Shown piece by piece: positions 8,740 through 16,161 of a stretch of 53,007 nucleotides of DNA. Within the stretch, counting starts at the first letter, position 1. Each line of letters begins with the position of its first letter. This DNA is from Halochromatium glycolicum. GTDB taxonomy: Bacteria > Pseudomonadota > Gammaproteobacteria > Chromatiales > Chromatiaceae. The position numbers and the translations under genes are program-made. The stretch lies in NCBI RefSeq assembly GCF_016584085.1, contig NZ_NRSJ01000037.1:1-53007 (forward strand), given 5' to 3'. The notes beneath the pieces are model-generated. The model ran no database searches and was not told the origin of the DNA. It was given only the letters and a program-made list of their open reading frames with translations.

Positions 8740-9486
8740 TCAATGATGATCGCGATAGTCGGGATCGGGCGCGTTGGCGTGCTGGATCTGCTCCAGCAGT
8801 CGGCCGATGGAGCGGATCGATGGTTGCCGGTGCTCAGCGAGCGTCGCCGCGTCGATGCCGTCGAGCAGCTGGATCAGACTGCCGGGGTCGCGCGAGCATC
8901 GACTGAGGATGTAACGAACGACCGAGTCGGCGAGGTCGAGCCCGCGCTGGGCGGCGCCGGCCCTGAGCAGCGCCGCCCGTCCTTCATCATCGAGCGGCTT
9001 CAGGTTGAAGCTGGCCCCGGATGCGAGTCGCGACGCCAGGTCCGGGAGATGAACGCCGAGTCCGCCGCTTGGGGGGCGCGCTGCGATGAGCAGTGGCGTG
9101 CCGCGGTCACGAAGCCGGTTGTAGAGATTGAAGAGGGCGCGTTCCCAGTCGTCGGTGCCGATGCGGGCCTGCAGGGCATCGAGCAGCACCCCGTCGCCGT
9201 GCTCGAGGTTGTCGAGGACCGCTGGTGACAGTCCCTTCATATCCAGCGCCAGGTAGACGACCTGGCGGCCTTGTCGCCATGCCTCGTCCGCTGTGCAGCG
9301 CAACAGATGAGACTTACCGCTCGCCACGGCGCCGTGGACGTAGAGATAGGGCTCGCCGCTGCCTTGCGCCCAGTGCTTAGCGGCGGCGATGACCGGCTCG
9401 TTGCCTTGAGCGATGAAGCCTGCCAGCCCCTGGGGTGCAGGCTGCTGGAGCGGAAGCGGAAGTTGCCGCGAGCGCGCCTCCGGCAC
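8740..9486 (-). CDS. hda: DnaA-related regulator Hda
   Basis: AAA+ protein related to the central domain of DnaA. With the sliding clamp it promotes ATP hydrolysis by DnaA and limits re-initiation of replication. The sequence begins near RQLPLPLQQP, resembling the clamp-binding N-terminus of Hda. The Walker A region is degenerate (LYVHGAVASGKSHLL), and a DnaA-like C-terminus follows (SIRSIGRLLEQIQ). The start is uncertain: GTG at 9486 is chosen because the ATG at 9549 would overlap the upstream flavodoxin gene by 55 bp. The protein is about 248 residues from GTG. Confidence 0.85.
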   Translation of the reverse strand: MPEARSRQLPLPLQQPAPQGLAGFIAQGNEPVIAAAKHWAQGSGEPYLYVHGAVASGKSHLLRCTADEAWRQGRQVVYLALDMKGLSPAVLDNLEHGDGVLLDALQARIGTDDWERALFNLYNRLRDRGTPLLIAARPPSGGLGVHLPDLASRLASGASFNLKPLDDEGRAALLRAGAAQRGLDLADSVVRYILSRCSRDPGSLIQLLDGIDAATLAEHRQPSIRSIGRLLEQIQHANAPDPDYRDHH

Positions 9487-9494
9487 TGGCGGTC

Positions 9495-10085
9495 TCAGGT
9501 GTCCAATGCGATTGCGGTGCTTGCCAGGCGGCGGCCCAATGCCTGGCACAGATCGCGCTCGATGTCGGTCAACGGCTTATCGTTGTTGATGCCGGCGACG
9601 TGAGAGGGGCCGTAAGGGGTGCCACCGGCCTCGGTATGGACGAGCCCGGTTTCGCTGTACGGCAGCCCCATCACGAGCATCCCGTGATGCAGGAGCGGCA
9701 GCATCATCGATAGTAGGGTCGACTCCTGTCCACCGTGCAGGCTGGCTGTCGAGGTGAAGACACCGGCGGGCTTGCCGGTGAGGTCGCCTGCGAGCCAGAG
9801 CGCCGAGCCGCCGTCGAGGAAATACTTCATCGGCGCGGCCATGTTGCCGAAACGGGTCGGGCTGCCGAGCGCAAGTGCGCGACAGTGCTTGAGATCGTCC
9901 TGGTCCGCATAGGGCGCGCCGGCAGCCGGTACACTGTCTTCGGTTGCCTCGCAGACGGTGGAAACCCGTGGGACGGTGCGTAGGCGTGCTTCGAGGCCGG
10001 CTTCTTCGGCGCCGCGTGCAACCTGGCGGGCCATCTCGGCGGTGGCGCCAAAGCGACTGTAGTAGAGGACGAGCAGATAGGACAT
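9495..10085 (-). CDS. WrbA-family NAD(P)H:quinone oxidoreductase
   Basis: Flavodoxin-fold protein of 196 residues. The N-terminus YLLVLYYSRFGATAEMARQV carries the phosphate-binding loop for FMN. Further WrbA-like segments are SPTRFGNMAAPMKYFLDG, STASLHGGQESTLLSM and GTPYGPSHVAG. The family reduces quinones by two electrons with NAD(P)H. The ATG at 10085 matches the family start. hda follows closely on the same strand, a pairing that suggests cotranscription. Whether to call it wrbA proper or a paralogue cannot be settled here. Confidence 0.9.
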   Translation of the reverse strand: MSYLLVLYYSRFGATAEMARQVARGAEEAGLEARLRTVPRVSTVCEATEDSVPAAGAPYADQDDLKHCRALALGSPTRFGNMAAPMKYFLDGGSALWLAGDLTGKPAGVFTSTASLHGGQESTLLSMMLPLLHHGMLVMGLPYSETGLVHTEAGGTPYGPSHVAGINNDKPLTDIERDLCQALGRRLASTAIALDT

Positions 10086-10216
10086 GGCGACGGTCAGATA
10101 GGAGGTGTGGCAGCGGCGAACATGGCCTTCAGTGCCGATAGGATATCACGGGGGGGTCGGGCAACTCGCCGCATCCGCCTGGCTCGAGCTTGGTCTCTTC
10201 GTATCGTTTGGCTGCT

Positions 10217-11089
10217 TCAGTGCTGGGTGGGCGGTGCCGGGTTGCTGACCACGCCGGTGAAGAGGCTGGTGGCATCGACGGCGTCGAAGCGGTAGCCGCG
10301 GTTGCAGAACTCGCAGGTCACCTCGATGGCCCCTTGTTCGGCGATGATCGCGTCGAGCTCGTCGCGCCCCAGCGTTTGGAGACTCTTGGCGATCCGTGTG
10401 CGTGAGCAGCCGCAGCGAAAGGCGACCGGTTCCGGCTCGAACAGCCGCACCGTCTCTTCGTGGAAGAGTTGCCGCAACAGGTTCTCGGTCGGCTGCTGCA
10501 GCAGCTCCTGGGGCTGGACCGTGTCAGCGAGGATGACGGCGCGGTTCCAGTCGTCCTCGTCCTCCGTTTGGCCGGGCAGGCGTTGAAGCATGAGGCCGGC
10601 CGCACGCTGATCGCTGATCGCAAGCCAGAAACGTGATGGCAGTTGCTCCGAGGTGGCGAAGTAGTTTGCCAGCGCCTCGCCGATGGTTGCGCCCTCCAAC
10701 GGGACGATCCCCTGATAGCGGTCGCGGCCTTTGGCGTCGATGGTCAGCACCAACCGTCCGCTGCCGAAGAGTTGCTGCAGGGTACCTGGCGTGATCTCGC
10801 CATCCCAGCGGGCAAGCCCGCGGATCTGGTGTTGATGGGTAGCCTGCGCGACCAGCGTCCGCAGCGGTCCTTCGCCCTGGGCCTGTAGGATCAGTGATCC
10901 CTCCAGCTTGAGCGTTGCGGTGAGCAGCAGCACCGAGACCAGCGCCTCGCCCAGTGGCTGTTTGATTGCGTCCGGATACTGATGGCGTTCCAATACCGCC
11001 TGCCATGCGGCGTCCAGCCGAACGAGCTCGCCCCGAACGCGCGAGCGTTCGAAGACGAATCGGTGCAGAGAGTCGCTGTCGGAAGACAT
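10217..11089 (-). CDS. hslO: Redox-regulated chaperone Hsp33
   Basis: Cytosolic holdase activated by disulfide formation and zinc release during oxidative stress. The N-terminus DSLHRFVFERSRVRGELVRL aligns with the Hsp33 start, which is why the ATG at 11089 is preferred over 11128. The four zinc cysteines are at the C-terminal end as CGCSRTR and CEFCNRGY. The length of 290 residues is typical. It has about 25 residues after the zinc site (RFDAVDATSLFTG). Confidence 0.95.
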   Translation of the reverse strand: MSSDSDSLHRFVFERSRVRGELVRLDAAWQAVLERHQYPDAIKQPLGEALVSVLLLTATLKLEGSLILQAQGEGPLRTLVAQATHQHQIRGLARWDGEITPGTLQQLFGSGRLVLTIDAKGRDRYQGIVPLEGATIGEALANYFATSEQLPSRFWLAISDQRAAGLMLQRLPGQTEDEDDWNRAVILADTVQPQELLQQPTENLLRQLFHEETVRLFEPEPVAFRCGCSRTRIAKSLQTLGRDELDAIIAEQGAIEVTCEFCNRGYRFDAVDATSLFTGVVSNPAPPTQH

Positions 11090-11241
11090 ACCGGTTGTGG
11101 GGTCCGTGACGGGGTTGAAGTCGCGCAAGGCTGCGCTGCGGGCGATCGGATGGGCTCAGACGAGTATGGATGCAGCCGCCCGGATACGGAAGCGGCGCGG
11201 CGGCGCTGAGCCGATCGCAGCCTAGATGGCCCTGGCAGGCT

Positions 11242-11550
11242 TCAGGAGGCGGCGAGTCGCGCCTCGACGCTCGCGGTCTTCTGCTCGAGCCGGCCGACCG
11301 GTCCTTGACGGATGTCGAGCTTGACGGTCGCGTAGACACGCTCGCAACCGGCCTCCGAGAGCGCCGCGTGGGCGCGCTCGATCAAGGCCGTCGCGTCGCC
11401 AAGCTGCTCGGTCTCGATCAGCGTGCCCATCGCCGTCAAACGGTACGGGTGCCCACTGTCGGCGATCAGCTGGACAATGGGTGCGACATAGGCGCTGAGA
11501 TGCTCCCCTTGTCCGACTGGGAAGATGCTAAGGTCTACGAGAACAGACAT
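11242..11550 (-). CDS. MTH1187/YqgV-family thiamine-binding-like protein
   Basis: A 102-residue protein of the UPF0045 (MTH1187, YqgV) family, a ferredoxin-like fold known to form tetramers and, in some members, to bind thiamine-type ligands. Recognisable segments are VLVDLSIFPVGQGEHLSAYV at the N-terminus and YRLTAMGTLIE in the middle. Its role in this organism is unknown. It diverges from the gene at 11610, so the 59-bp gap holds both starts. Confidence 0.8.
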   Translation of the reverse strand: MSVLVDLSIFPVGQGEHLSAYVAPIVQLIADSGHPYRLTAMGTLIETEQLGDATALIERAHAALSEAGCERVYATVKLDIRQGPVGRLEQKTASVEARLAAS

Positions 11551-11609
11551 GGGTTCACCTCTCGGTTTAAGCTAAGGCGCGACGTCGTTTCGTTGCCGCG
11601 CATTCATCA

Positions 11610-12086
11610 ATGATCACTTCTGAAGTACCTGACTTCGATCCAACCGCTGACCCGGACTGGGATAGCCCGCTGAGCTTCCGGCTGACGCCGGAGCTGATCG
11701 TTCATGCCATCATGGAGACCGCCTCGGCCGTCCATACCGGCTGGGAGAGCTGTATCGACGAGGATGCGGTACTGTCGCAGATCGCGGCGATGGATGACAC
11801 GGGTGACAAGGCGGTGCGCCTGGTCGAGCAGGCGTTCGCCGATGAGCAGGATAGTGACCTGACCTGGCATGATTGGACCGTCGAGGTGCGGGCCGGCGGC
11901 GTGCTGATCGTGGGTCATTGGCAGGTCCGTTCCAACGCGGCACCGCTTGATTGGGAGTGGGCGGCCGCGGCGGCCGAGCGGGCCTTCGAACGGGCCTGCG
12001 TATTGGTCGGCCGACGTGTCCGGCGCGGCATGATGGTGGATGAACCGCTGCCGCGGGAGCTACCACCGCGCTCGAGTCGTCACTGA
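11610..12086 (+). CDS. Hypothetical protein
   Basis: Predicted protein of 158 residues with acidic N-terminus (VPDFDPTADPDWDSPLSFRL) and a basic C-terminus (RRVRRGMMVDEPLPRELPPR). It is rich in Trp and Ala in the middle (APLDWEWAAAAAERAFERA). No signal peptide or membrane segment is visible and I do not recognise the family. GC and codon use match the neighbours, and the long open frame supports a real gene. Confidence 0.55.
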   Translation: MITSEVPDFDPTADPDWDSPLSFRLTPELIVHAIMETASAVHTGWESCIDEDAVLSQIAAMDDTGDKAVRLVEQAFADEQDSDLTWHDWTVEVRAGGVLIVGHWQVRSNAAPLDWEWAAAAAERAFERACVLVGRRVRRGMMVDEPLPRELPPRSSRH

Positions 12087-12200
12087 GTGGCTTGGAGACC
12101 CTATCGAGAAGGCTGCTTGGCGAGCGCAGCGTCCTGATGTCGAGGGGGTAGAGTACTGTGAGGATCTTCGAATGATTGGCCGGCCTGATTGGAGGATACG

Positions 12201-12467
12201 ATGAAGTTCCATGTCGATATCGAAGCGTCTCCGGCTGAGCTGCGCCAATTGATGGGGCTGCCGGACCTCGAGGGGTTGCAGCAGCGCATGCTCGACGATA
12301 TTCAGGCCCGGATCGATCAGGGCCTGGAGGGCTATGATCCGCTCGATCTGATGCAGCCCTATTTGAAGACGAGCTTGGCCGGGATGGACCTGATGCAGCG
12401 TCTATTCGCCGCTGGGCTTGACAGCAGTGGGAGGGCGGGCGCCAAGGCCGAAGGCTCGGATCTCTGA
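12201..12467 (+). CDS. Small DUF6489-like protein
   Basis: An 88-residue acidic protein. The ATG at 12201 is preceded by GGAGG at 12191-12195. The N-terminus MKFHVDIEASPAELRQLMGL, followed by PDLEGLQQRMLDDIQ, resembles the small DUF6489 family of proteobacteria, whose function is unknown. A C-terminal amphipathic stretch (DLMQPYLKTSLAGMDLMQRL) might bind membrane or partners. The family call is from memory of the pattern. Confidence 0.65.
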   Translation: MKFHVDIEASPAELRQLMGLPDLEGLQQRMLDDIQARIDQGLEGYDPLDLMQPYLKTSLAGMDLMQRLFAAGLDSSGRAGAKAEGSDL

Positions 12468-12522
12468 GCGCCTGAGTCGATCTTGCATTCTGCTTCGCTG
12501 TGATCGCCTTCGTCTGCTTCTA

Positions 12523-12600
12523 AACCGCGTCCAGAGACAGAAACGTCATTCTTCCGCAGCAGGCGCGGTCAAAATTGCGCATCCCACACTGGACGCGGTG
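12523..12600. mobile_element. 78-bp MITE with TA target duplication, copy 1
   Basis: Perfect 11-bp terminal inverted repeats ACCGCGTCCAG (12524-12534) and CTGGACGCGGT (12589-12599), flanked by TA on both sides (12521-12522, 12601-12602). A second copy in the opposite orientation lies at 43448-43526, with roughly nine in ten bases the same. A non-coding element with short inverted repeats and a TA duplication fits a MITE mobilised by an IS630/Tc1-type transposase; none is present here. Confidence 0.8.
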
Positions 12601-12647
12601 TAAACCACACAGCCGTGCAGACGGACTGTCGTCAGGAGGAGAATCCG

Positions 12648-12902
12648 ATGGCTCATCAACTGCTGATCCTTGGCTGCCGGACCATGCGTGAGGGCGTGGT
12701 GGTGTCGTTCGTCTTCTTTGTTGCTGCGGTGCTGCTGTTCCTGGCCGCCACGCATGTGGTGCCGGCCGTTGCCTACGCCCAGCAGATCGTGCTGCTGCTG
12801 GCGCTGGTACTGATGATCCTGGCCCCGGTGGTGCTGATCTCGACCTTCTTGATCTCGGTGCTGCCCGGAGCGCGCGAAAAGCTCGAGAAGTGCGAGCACT
12901 GA
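12648..12902 (+). CDS. Small two-helix membrane protein
   Basis: An 84-residue protein. The ATG at 12648 follows AGGAGG, an excellent ribosome site. Two hydrophobic segments, VVVSFVFFVAAVLLFLAA and IVLLLALVLMILAPVVLI, predict two membrane helices, with a charged C-terminus (PGAREKLEKCEH). No family was recognised. Upstream lies the MITE, which may have changed its promoter region. Confidence 0.7.
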   Translation: MAHQLLILGCRTMREGVVVSFVFFVAAVLLFLAATHVVPAVAYAQQIVLLLALVLMILAPVVLISTFLISVLPGAREKLEKCEH

Positions 12903-12983
12903 TGTCCGTGCCGTGCGGGGGTGGCTGATGATCGTGCGTGAGGGCACGGGCAGTGGTTCCGGGCCGGCCCAGCGGGCTCGACC

Positions 12984-13018
12984 CACGGCAGGCCCGCCAC
13001 ATGACCGTGCCTGCCGTG
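12984..13018. terminator. Candidate terminator hairpin between convergent genes
   Basis: A 10-bp inverted repeat, CACGGCAGGC and GCCTGCCGTG, with a 15-base spacer, between the convergent genes ending at 12902 and 13049. There is no T run, so it may be a weak or Rho-assisted terminator. Confidence 0.4.
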
Positions 13019-13048
13019 TGATTTCGGGGTAGGGCTCAGTATCCGCTG

Positions 13049-13387
13049 TCAATAGCCGCCTTTGCGCTGGACTTCAGGGAGCCCGGCGATCTTGGTGCCT
13101 TGTTTCGTCGGTGCGAGCGGGAAGAGCTTGTAGACCTCCTTGCTGCTCGGCTTGCTGCCCCATTTCTTTCCGAGGTCCTTTAGTAGGACGCGCTCCATTG
13201 GCTGGTGCTGATTGTTGTTGAAGTACTCGTCGCGGAGGTAACGGATGACGTCCCAGTGGCGCTCGGTCAGCTCGATGCCCTCGATCTCGGCCAAGGCCTG
13301 GGCGACGTCCTCATCCCAGCTGGCCGGGTCTACCAGGAAGCCGGAATCGGTGGTCTCGATGGTCTTACCATTTACTTCGATCGCCAT
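13049..13387 (-). CDS. DsrC/TusE-family protein lacking the C-terminal cysteines
   Basis: A 112-residue DsrC-fold protein. MAIEVNGKTIETTDSGFLVD and ELTERHWDVIRYLRDEYF match the true DsrC at 19863 segment by segment. The C-terminal arm reads LFPLAPTKQGTKIAGLPEVQ, where DsrC has LFPYGPAKQACRYAGLPKP followed by the final Cys. So both redox cysteines are gone (no Cys anywhere in the protein), and a basic tail RKGGY is added. It cannot carry sulfur as DsrC or TusE do. Cys-less DsrC relatives have been proposed to be regulatory (RspA-like), which is inference here. It lies downstream of the Cas6-like gene on the same strand, with a strong hairpin between them. Confidence 0.88.
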   Translation of the reverse strand: MAIEVNGKTIETTDSGFLVDPASWDEDVAQALAEIEGIELTERHWDVIRYLRDEYFNNNQHQPMERVLLKDLGKKWGSKPSSKEVYKLFPLAPTKQGTKIAGLPEVQRKGGY

Positions 13388-13457
13388 TGCGAATGCTCCT
13401 CTCGTCGTTCAATGCCGCCGGGCGAATCACTAGCGGCTTCGGGTTGGTCAGGGATGG

Positions 13458-13502
13458 GCGCCGAGCCCGTCGGGGCCCACCGGGACCCGACGGGCTCGGC
13501 GC
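13458..13502. promoter_or_regulatory. Perfect 17-bp inverted repeat between the Cas6-like and DsrC-like genes
   Basis: Arms GCGCCGAGCCCGTCGGG (13458-13474) and its exact complement (13486-13502) surround an 11-base loop. In RNA it is a very stable hairpin on either strand. No T run follows, so it is not a classical terminator. It may be a processing site, an mRNA stabiliser or a Rho-independent-like pause. It lies 71 bp upstream of the DsrC-like start. Confidence 0.75.
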
Positions 13503-13642
13503 TCGCATGTGAAAACCCTCGAATATTAGTCAATTCTTGTGGAGGCGTCATCTGGATGCACGAGGCAGGTCTTCGCTTTCAGGCTCGGCGACCGAGAGCC
13601 GCGCCGGGCTGGCGCGCCGCCTCGGTCTCCGCGGAGGGAGCG

Positions 13643-14332
13643 TCAGCCTGTTGCCTTGCCCGCTGCCTCGATCCCTTTGTGCGGCAGGAAGATGCCGCAG
13701 CCCATCGTCTGGTGCTCGCCAATCCCGTGCTGCTGCAGCTCGAACGATTCCTCCAATGTCAGGTCTGCGAGCATGAGGCTGCGTGTCAGCAGCGTGCCCT
13801 CGGGGGTCGCTAACGGCTGCGTCTTACCACAGAGGGCCTTGCGAACCTTGATGCCGCGCGGGGCGAGCTCGGTTGCGATCCGGCGTAGGAACCGATCCTC
13901 GTCTTCATCGGCTTCGGCGACGATATAGCGCGCGAAGAGGGTGGTCTCAGCGCTCAACGGGCGTTCCTTTCCGACGCCGAGGGCGACCTCGGCATCGGCA
14001 ACCCTGAGCGTCCGGCCCTCAAGGGCGGTCTTGAGGTTGTCGACGCGATAGCGAGGGACGCGGACGCCGAGCTTGGTGCGTCGCGATGGCAGCAGACGCT
14101 CAGAGCTGTCATGGGCCGGGCGCTCCCAGCCGTTCTGCGAGCCGGCGACATGGATGGTGTGAACCGCTGCCGCGTCCTCGTCGGCGAGCCAAGGCACCGC
14201 CTGCAAGATGGCCTGCGACAGCGCATGGGCATGGTCTACAGGCAGCGATTTGCACTGCAACGCGAACAAGACGTCGACGACGTCATCGGGAACCTGTGGC
14301 TGTTTTTCCTGCTCCGCTTCTTGCCAGAACAT
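13643..14332 (-). CDS. Orphan Cas6/Cmx6-like endoribonuclease
   Basis: A 229-residue protein matching the type I-MYXAN Cas6/Cmx6 pattern. The first RAMP fold starts at VDVLFALQCKSLPVDHAHAL, with candidate catalytic histidines His34 and His36. The middle has SRRTKLGVRVPRYRVDNLK. The C-terminus carries the Cas6 glycine loop GIGEHQTMGCG (residues 203-213) followed by IFLPHKG. Cas6 enzymes cut CRISPR precursor RNA at repeat hairpins. No cas gene or CRISPR array lies in the window, so this is an orphan that may have another RNA target. The start at 14332 (MFWQEAEQ) is preferred. It lies 11 bp after the helical-repeat gene, so the two are probably cotranscribed. Confidence 0.82.
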   Translation of the reverse strand: MFWQEAEQEKQPQVPDDVVDVLFALQCKSLPVDHAHALSQAILQAVPWLADEDAAAVHTIHVAGSQNGWERPAHDSSERLLPSRRTKLGVRVPRYRVDNLKTALEGRTLRVADAEVALGVGKERPLSAETTLFARYIVAEADEDEDRFLRRIATELAPRGIKVRKALCGKTQPLATPEGTLLTRSLMLADLTLEESFELQQHGIGEHQTMGCGIFLPHKGIEAAGKATG

Positions 14333-14343
14333 GAACGCGATCC

Positions 14344-15063
14344 TCAGTTGACGGGAAGCTTGCCTTGAAGGGCATCGCGATCGAACCACCAGTCGTCCTG
14401 GACCAGGACATCGACGACATTGCGCAGCCGGACCAGGAACTTGTCAGGCTCCCGCAGCTCCAACCGGTCGCGCCAGAGGTCGAATGCCTGTTGTGACTGC
14501 ACCTCGCTGTGGCGCCTTGCGACATCGGCCAGCAGCTGAGAGGTGAAAAAGGTGAGGTTGTCCCGCTGACTACCCTCGGCGCGCACATCCGCCAGGAAGA
14601 GGGCCGTGGTTGCTGCGACCGCTGCCCCGTCGGCATCGTCGGGCGTCTCATCGACGACGTGCGAGAGCAGCTCGATCGAGAGCTCGACGTCGATCGGGTA
14701 GGTCACGGCCAGCCAGATGCCCTGTCCGAGCGCGTTGAGCGACTCAGGCTGCTCGGCGCGAAACAGGACGTCGCAACAGTCAGCAGCGGACTCGAAGGCC
14801 TCGGCCTCGATGAAGGTATCGAAAGCGGCCCGAGCGAGTGGCCAGGCGTCCTCGCCACGCCCGAGACCGACGAGCGTGCGCGCCTGCTGAAGCTGCAGCT
14901 CGGCGAGCTTTGCCTGGTCGGCACCAATACGTGAGAGGGTCGTGTACTGTTCTTCGAGCGCCAGCAGATGCGACTCCAGGGCGGCTTCTTCCGCTGCGCG
15001 ATTGGTGACGGAATCGGCGGCGCTATCCTGTAGATGGGTCCGCGTGATGTCGTAAGGCTTCAT
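14344..15063 (-). CDS. Helical (TPR-like) protein of unknown function
   Basis: A 239-residue acidic protein, predicted almost wholly helical, with spaced Ala/Leu patterns that resemble TPR-type repeats (LAELQLQQARTLVGLGRGED, AWPLARAAFDTFIEAEAFES). The C-terminal part is rich in Trp and Asp (VLVQDDWWFDRDAL). No enzymatic motif, signal peptide or membrane segment is visible. The ATG at 15063 (MKPYDITRTH) is preferred over 15102. It is only 11 bp upstream of the Cas6-like gene, suggesting the two products work together, for example as scaffold and nuclease. I do not recognise a named family. Confidence 0.7.
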   Translation of the reverse strand: MKPYDITRTHLQDSAADSVTNRAAEEAALESHLLALEEQYTTLSRIGADQAKLAELQLQQARTLVGLGRGEDAWPLARAAFDTFIEAEAFESAADCCDVLFRAEQPESLNALGQGIWLAVTYPIDVELSIELLSHVVDETPDDADGAAVAATTALFLADVRAEGSQRDNLTFFTSQLLADVARRHSEVQSQQAFDLWRDRLELREPDKFLVRLRNVVDVLVQDDWWFDRDALQGKLPVN

Positions 15064-15391
15064 GGCATCTGCTCTCGTCGCCGGTAACGGCGCTGTCCTC
15101 ATTTGAATATCGGTGATGCATTGTTCGGTGCATGCGGCTGGTCAGGACGCGAGTCGAGTGCGACCCTTCCGCTCGATCATGCTGCTCGGCGACAAGTGCT
15201 CGGCTCTAGACGGGCCGGCCGTCTCAACCTCCGTTGGGTCGGGCGATCCTGCTCGCGCGCGAGGCGGAGGACTCTTGCTGCGGCCGCTTCTCGAGGGCCC
15301 TTTCTCGAGAGCCGGCTTGCAGCGCGTACTTGGTCGAGCCAAAGCCGGCGCGACGATCTCGAGCTGCATGGCGCCGTCGAGTCGCTCGAGG
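15064..15391. other. 328-bp gap, no gene seen
   Basis: Lies between the 63-residue gene and the helical-repeat gene on the minus strand. Open frames here are short and run into neighbours. No promoter or repeat could be supported. Confidence 0.4.
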
Positions 15392-15583
15392 CTAGCGGAT
15401 CAGACCGCTGAAGGCGGCCTCAAGGCGGTCTTCCCAGTCCTCCGGGGTATCGGAGAATGGTGGCTTCACGTCGATGCGAAAGAAGCGCTCGCCATGGCGA
15501 GCGATCTCCTGAATCGCTGGAACCAATTCTTCGAAGCTTTCGATCTCCTTTTGGGAGACAAGCACGTCGCTGAGCTTGAGCAT
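15392..15583 (-). CDS. Small acidic protein of 63 residues
   Basis: MLKLSDVLVSQKEIESFEEL, then VPAIQEIARHGERFFRIDVK and PPFSDTPEDWEDRLEAAFSG. It looks like a compact folded protein with no Cys. Codon use and composition match a real gene. It is the most upstream minus-strand gene before the divergent dsr operon, and the three minus-strand genes after it (helical protein, Cas6-like, DsrC-like) may form one unit. No family was recognised. Confidence 0.6.
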   Translation of the reverse strand: MLKLSDVLVSQKEIESFEELVPAIQEIARHGERFFRIDVKPPFSDTPEDWEDRLEAAFSGLIR

Positions 15584-15892
15584 GCGGTCTGAACCTCGCT
15601 AACAGAAGTACCTTGTCCGGTCGTGTCGCCGCTGCATGGCAGTGACCGGGGCTGTCCGGCCATCCGCCCTCGTCCCGAGCAGGTGAAGTCGCGTTGAGGC
15701 AAAAACAACTCGCCGGGTGAGGGACCTCCCGCCGGCCCATCCGCGATGCGATCCAGGCCGTGCCTGGCCCATTGCCGTTCACTGGTGCCGGTGACTGACG
15801 CCGAGCCGACGCGAACGGGCTCCCGGGGCGCTGAAGCGGGTTTCGGTGCGCACCGGTTCGGCCGGGGTAAGCTATTGGAATATTAGAATATG

Positions 15893-15921
15893 TTGACAGA
15901 GCGCAAGGCTGCGCTTAAGCT
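15893..15921 (+). promoter_or_regulatory. Candidate sigma-70 promoter of the dsr operon
   Basis: A perfect -35 TTGACA (15893-15898), a 17-base spacer, and a weak -10 TAAGCT (15916-15921). The spacer itself is a short inverted repeat, AGCGCA-AGGC-TGCGCT (15900-15915), where a regulator could sit. The untranslated leader to dsrA would be about 235 bases. Confidence 0.5.
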
Positions 15922-15994
15922 CTTCCCACCGGCGCCCGACTATTCTCGGGCGTATTAGGTTACTGATCCGGAAGAAGAAAAAGTGGCGCTGTCA

Positions 15995-16014
15995 ACTATC
16001 CCGATGGGGATAGT
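15995..16014. promoter_or_regulatory. 8-bp palindrome in the dsr leader
   Basis: ACTATCCC and GGGATAGT, with a 4-base loop, about 150 bp upstream of the dsrA start. Another inverted repeat, CGCCCGA/TCGGGCG, lies at 15933-15952. They could be operator half-sites or RNA leader hairpins; A. vinosum dsr is known to be induced by sulfide, but the regulator is not shown here. Confidence 0.4.
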
Positions 16015-16161
16015 CGGAGCTGATCTACCCCCTCCCTAAGGTGCGGTTTGCGGGTAGCGCGGTGCGCCGTATAGTTCGTTCCCGTGGCATACGGCGCCGC
16101 GAGAGAATCCGAATTCGAACTCTGTCTTACCACGACGTTTCTCGATAGGAGAGATAGCGAC

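Larger units (their letters stand above)
15584..16161. other. Intergenic region carrying the dsr control elements
   Basis: A 578-bp gap between divergent transcription units. The right half holds the proposed dsrA promoter, a CGGTGCGCACCG palindrome at 15844-15855, hairpins at 15933-15952 and 15995-16014, and the dsrA ribosome site (AGGAGAG near 16147). The left half shows nothing I can name. Confidence 0.6.

Noticed and set aside
13643..15583. CRISPR array near the Cas6-like gene
   Set aside because: I looked for regularly spaced 25-40-bp repeats in this region and elsewhere in the window and saw none.
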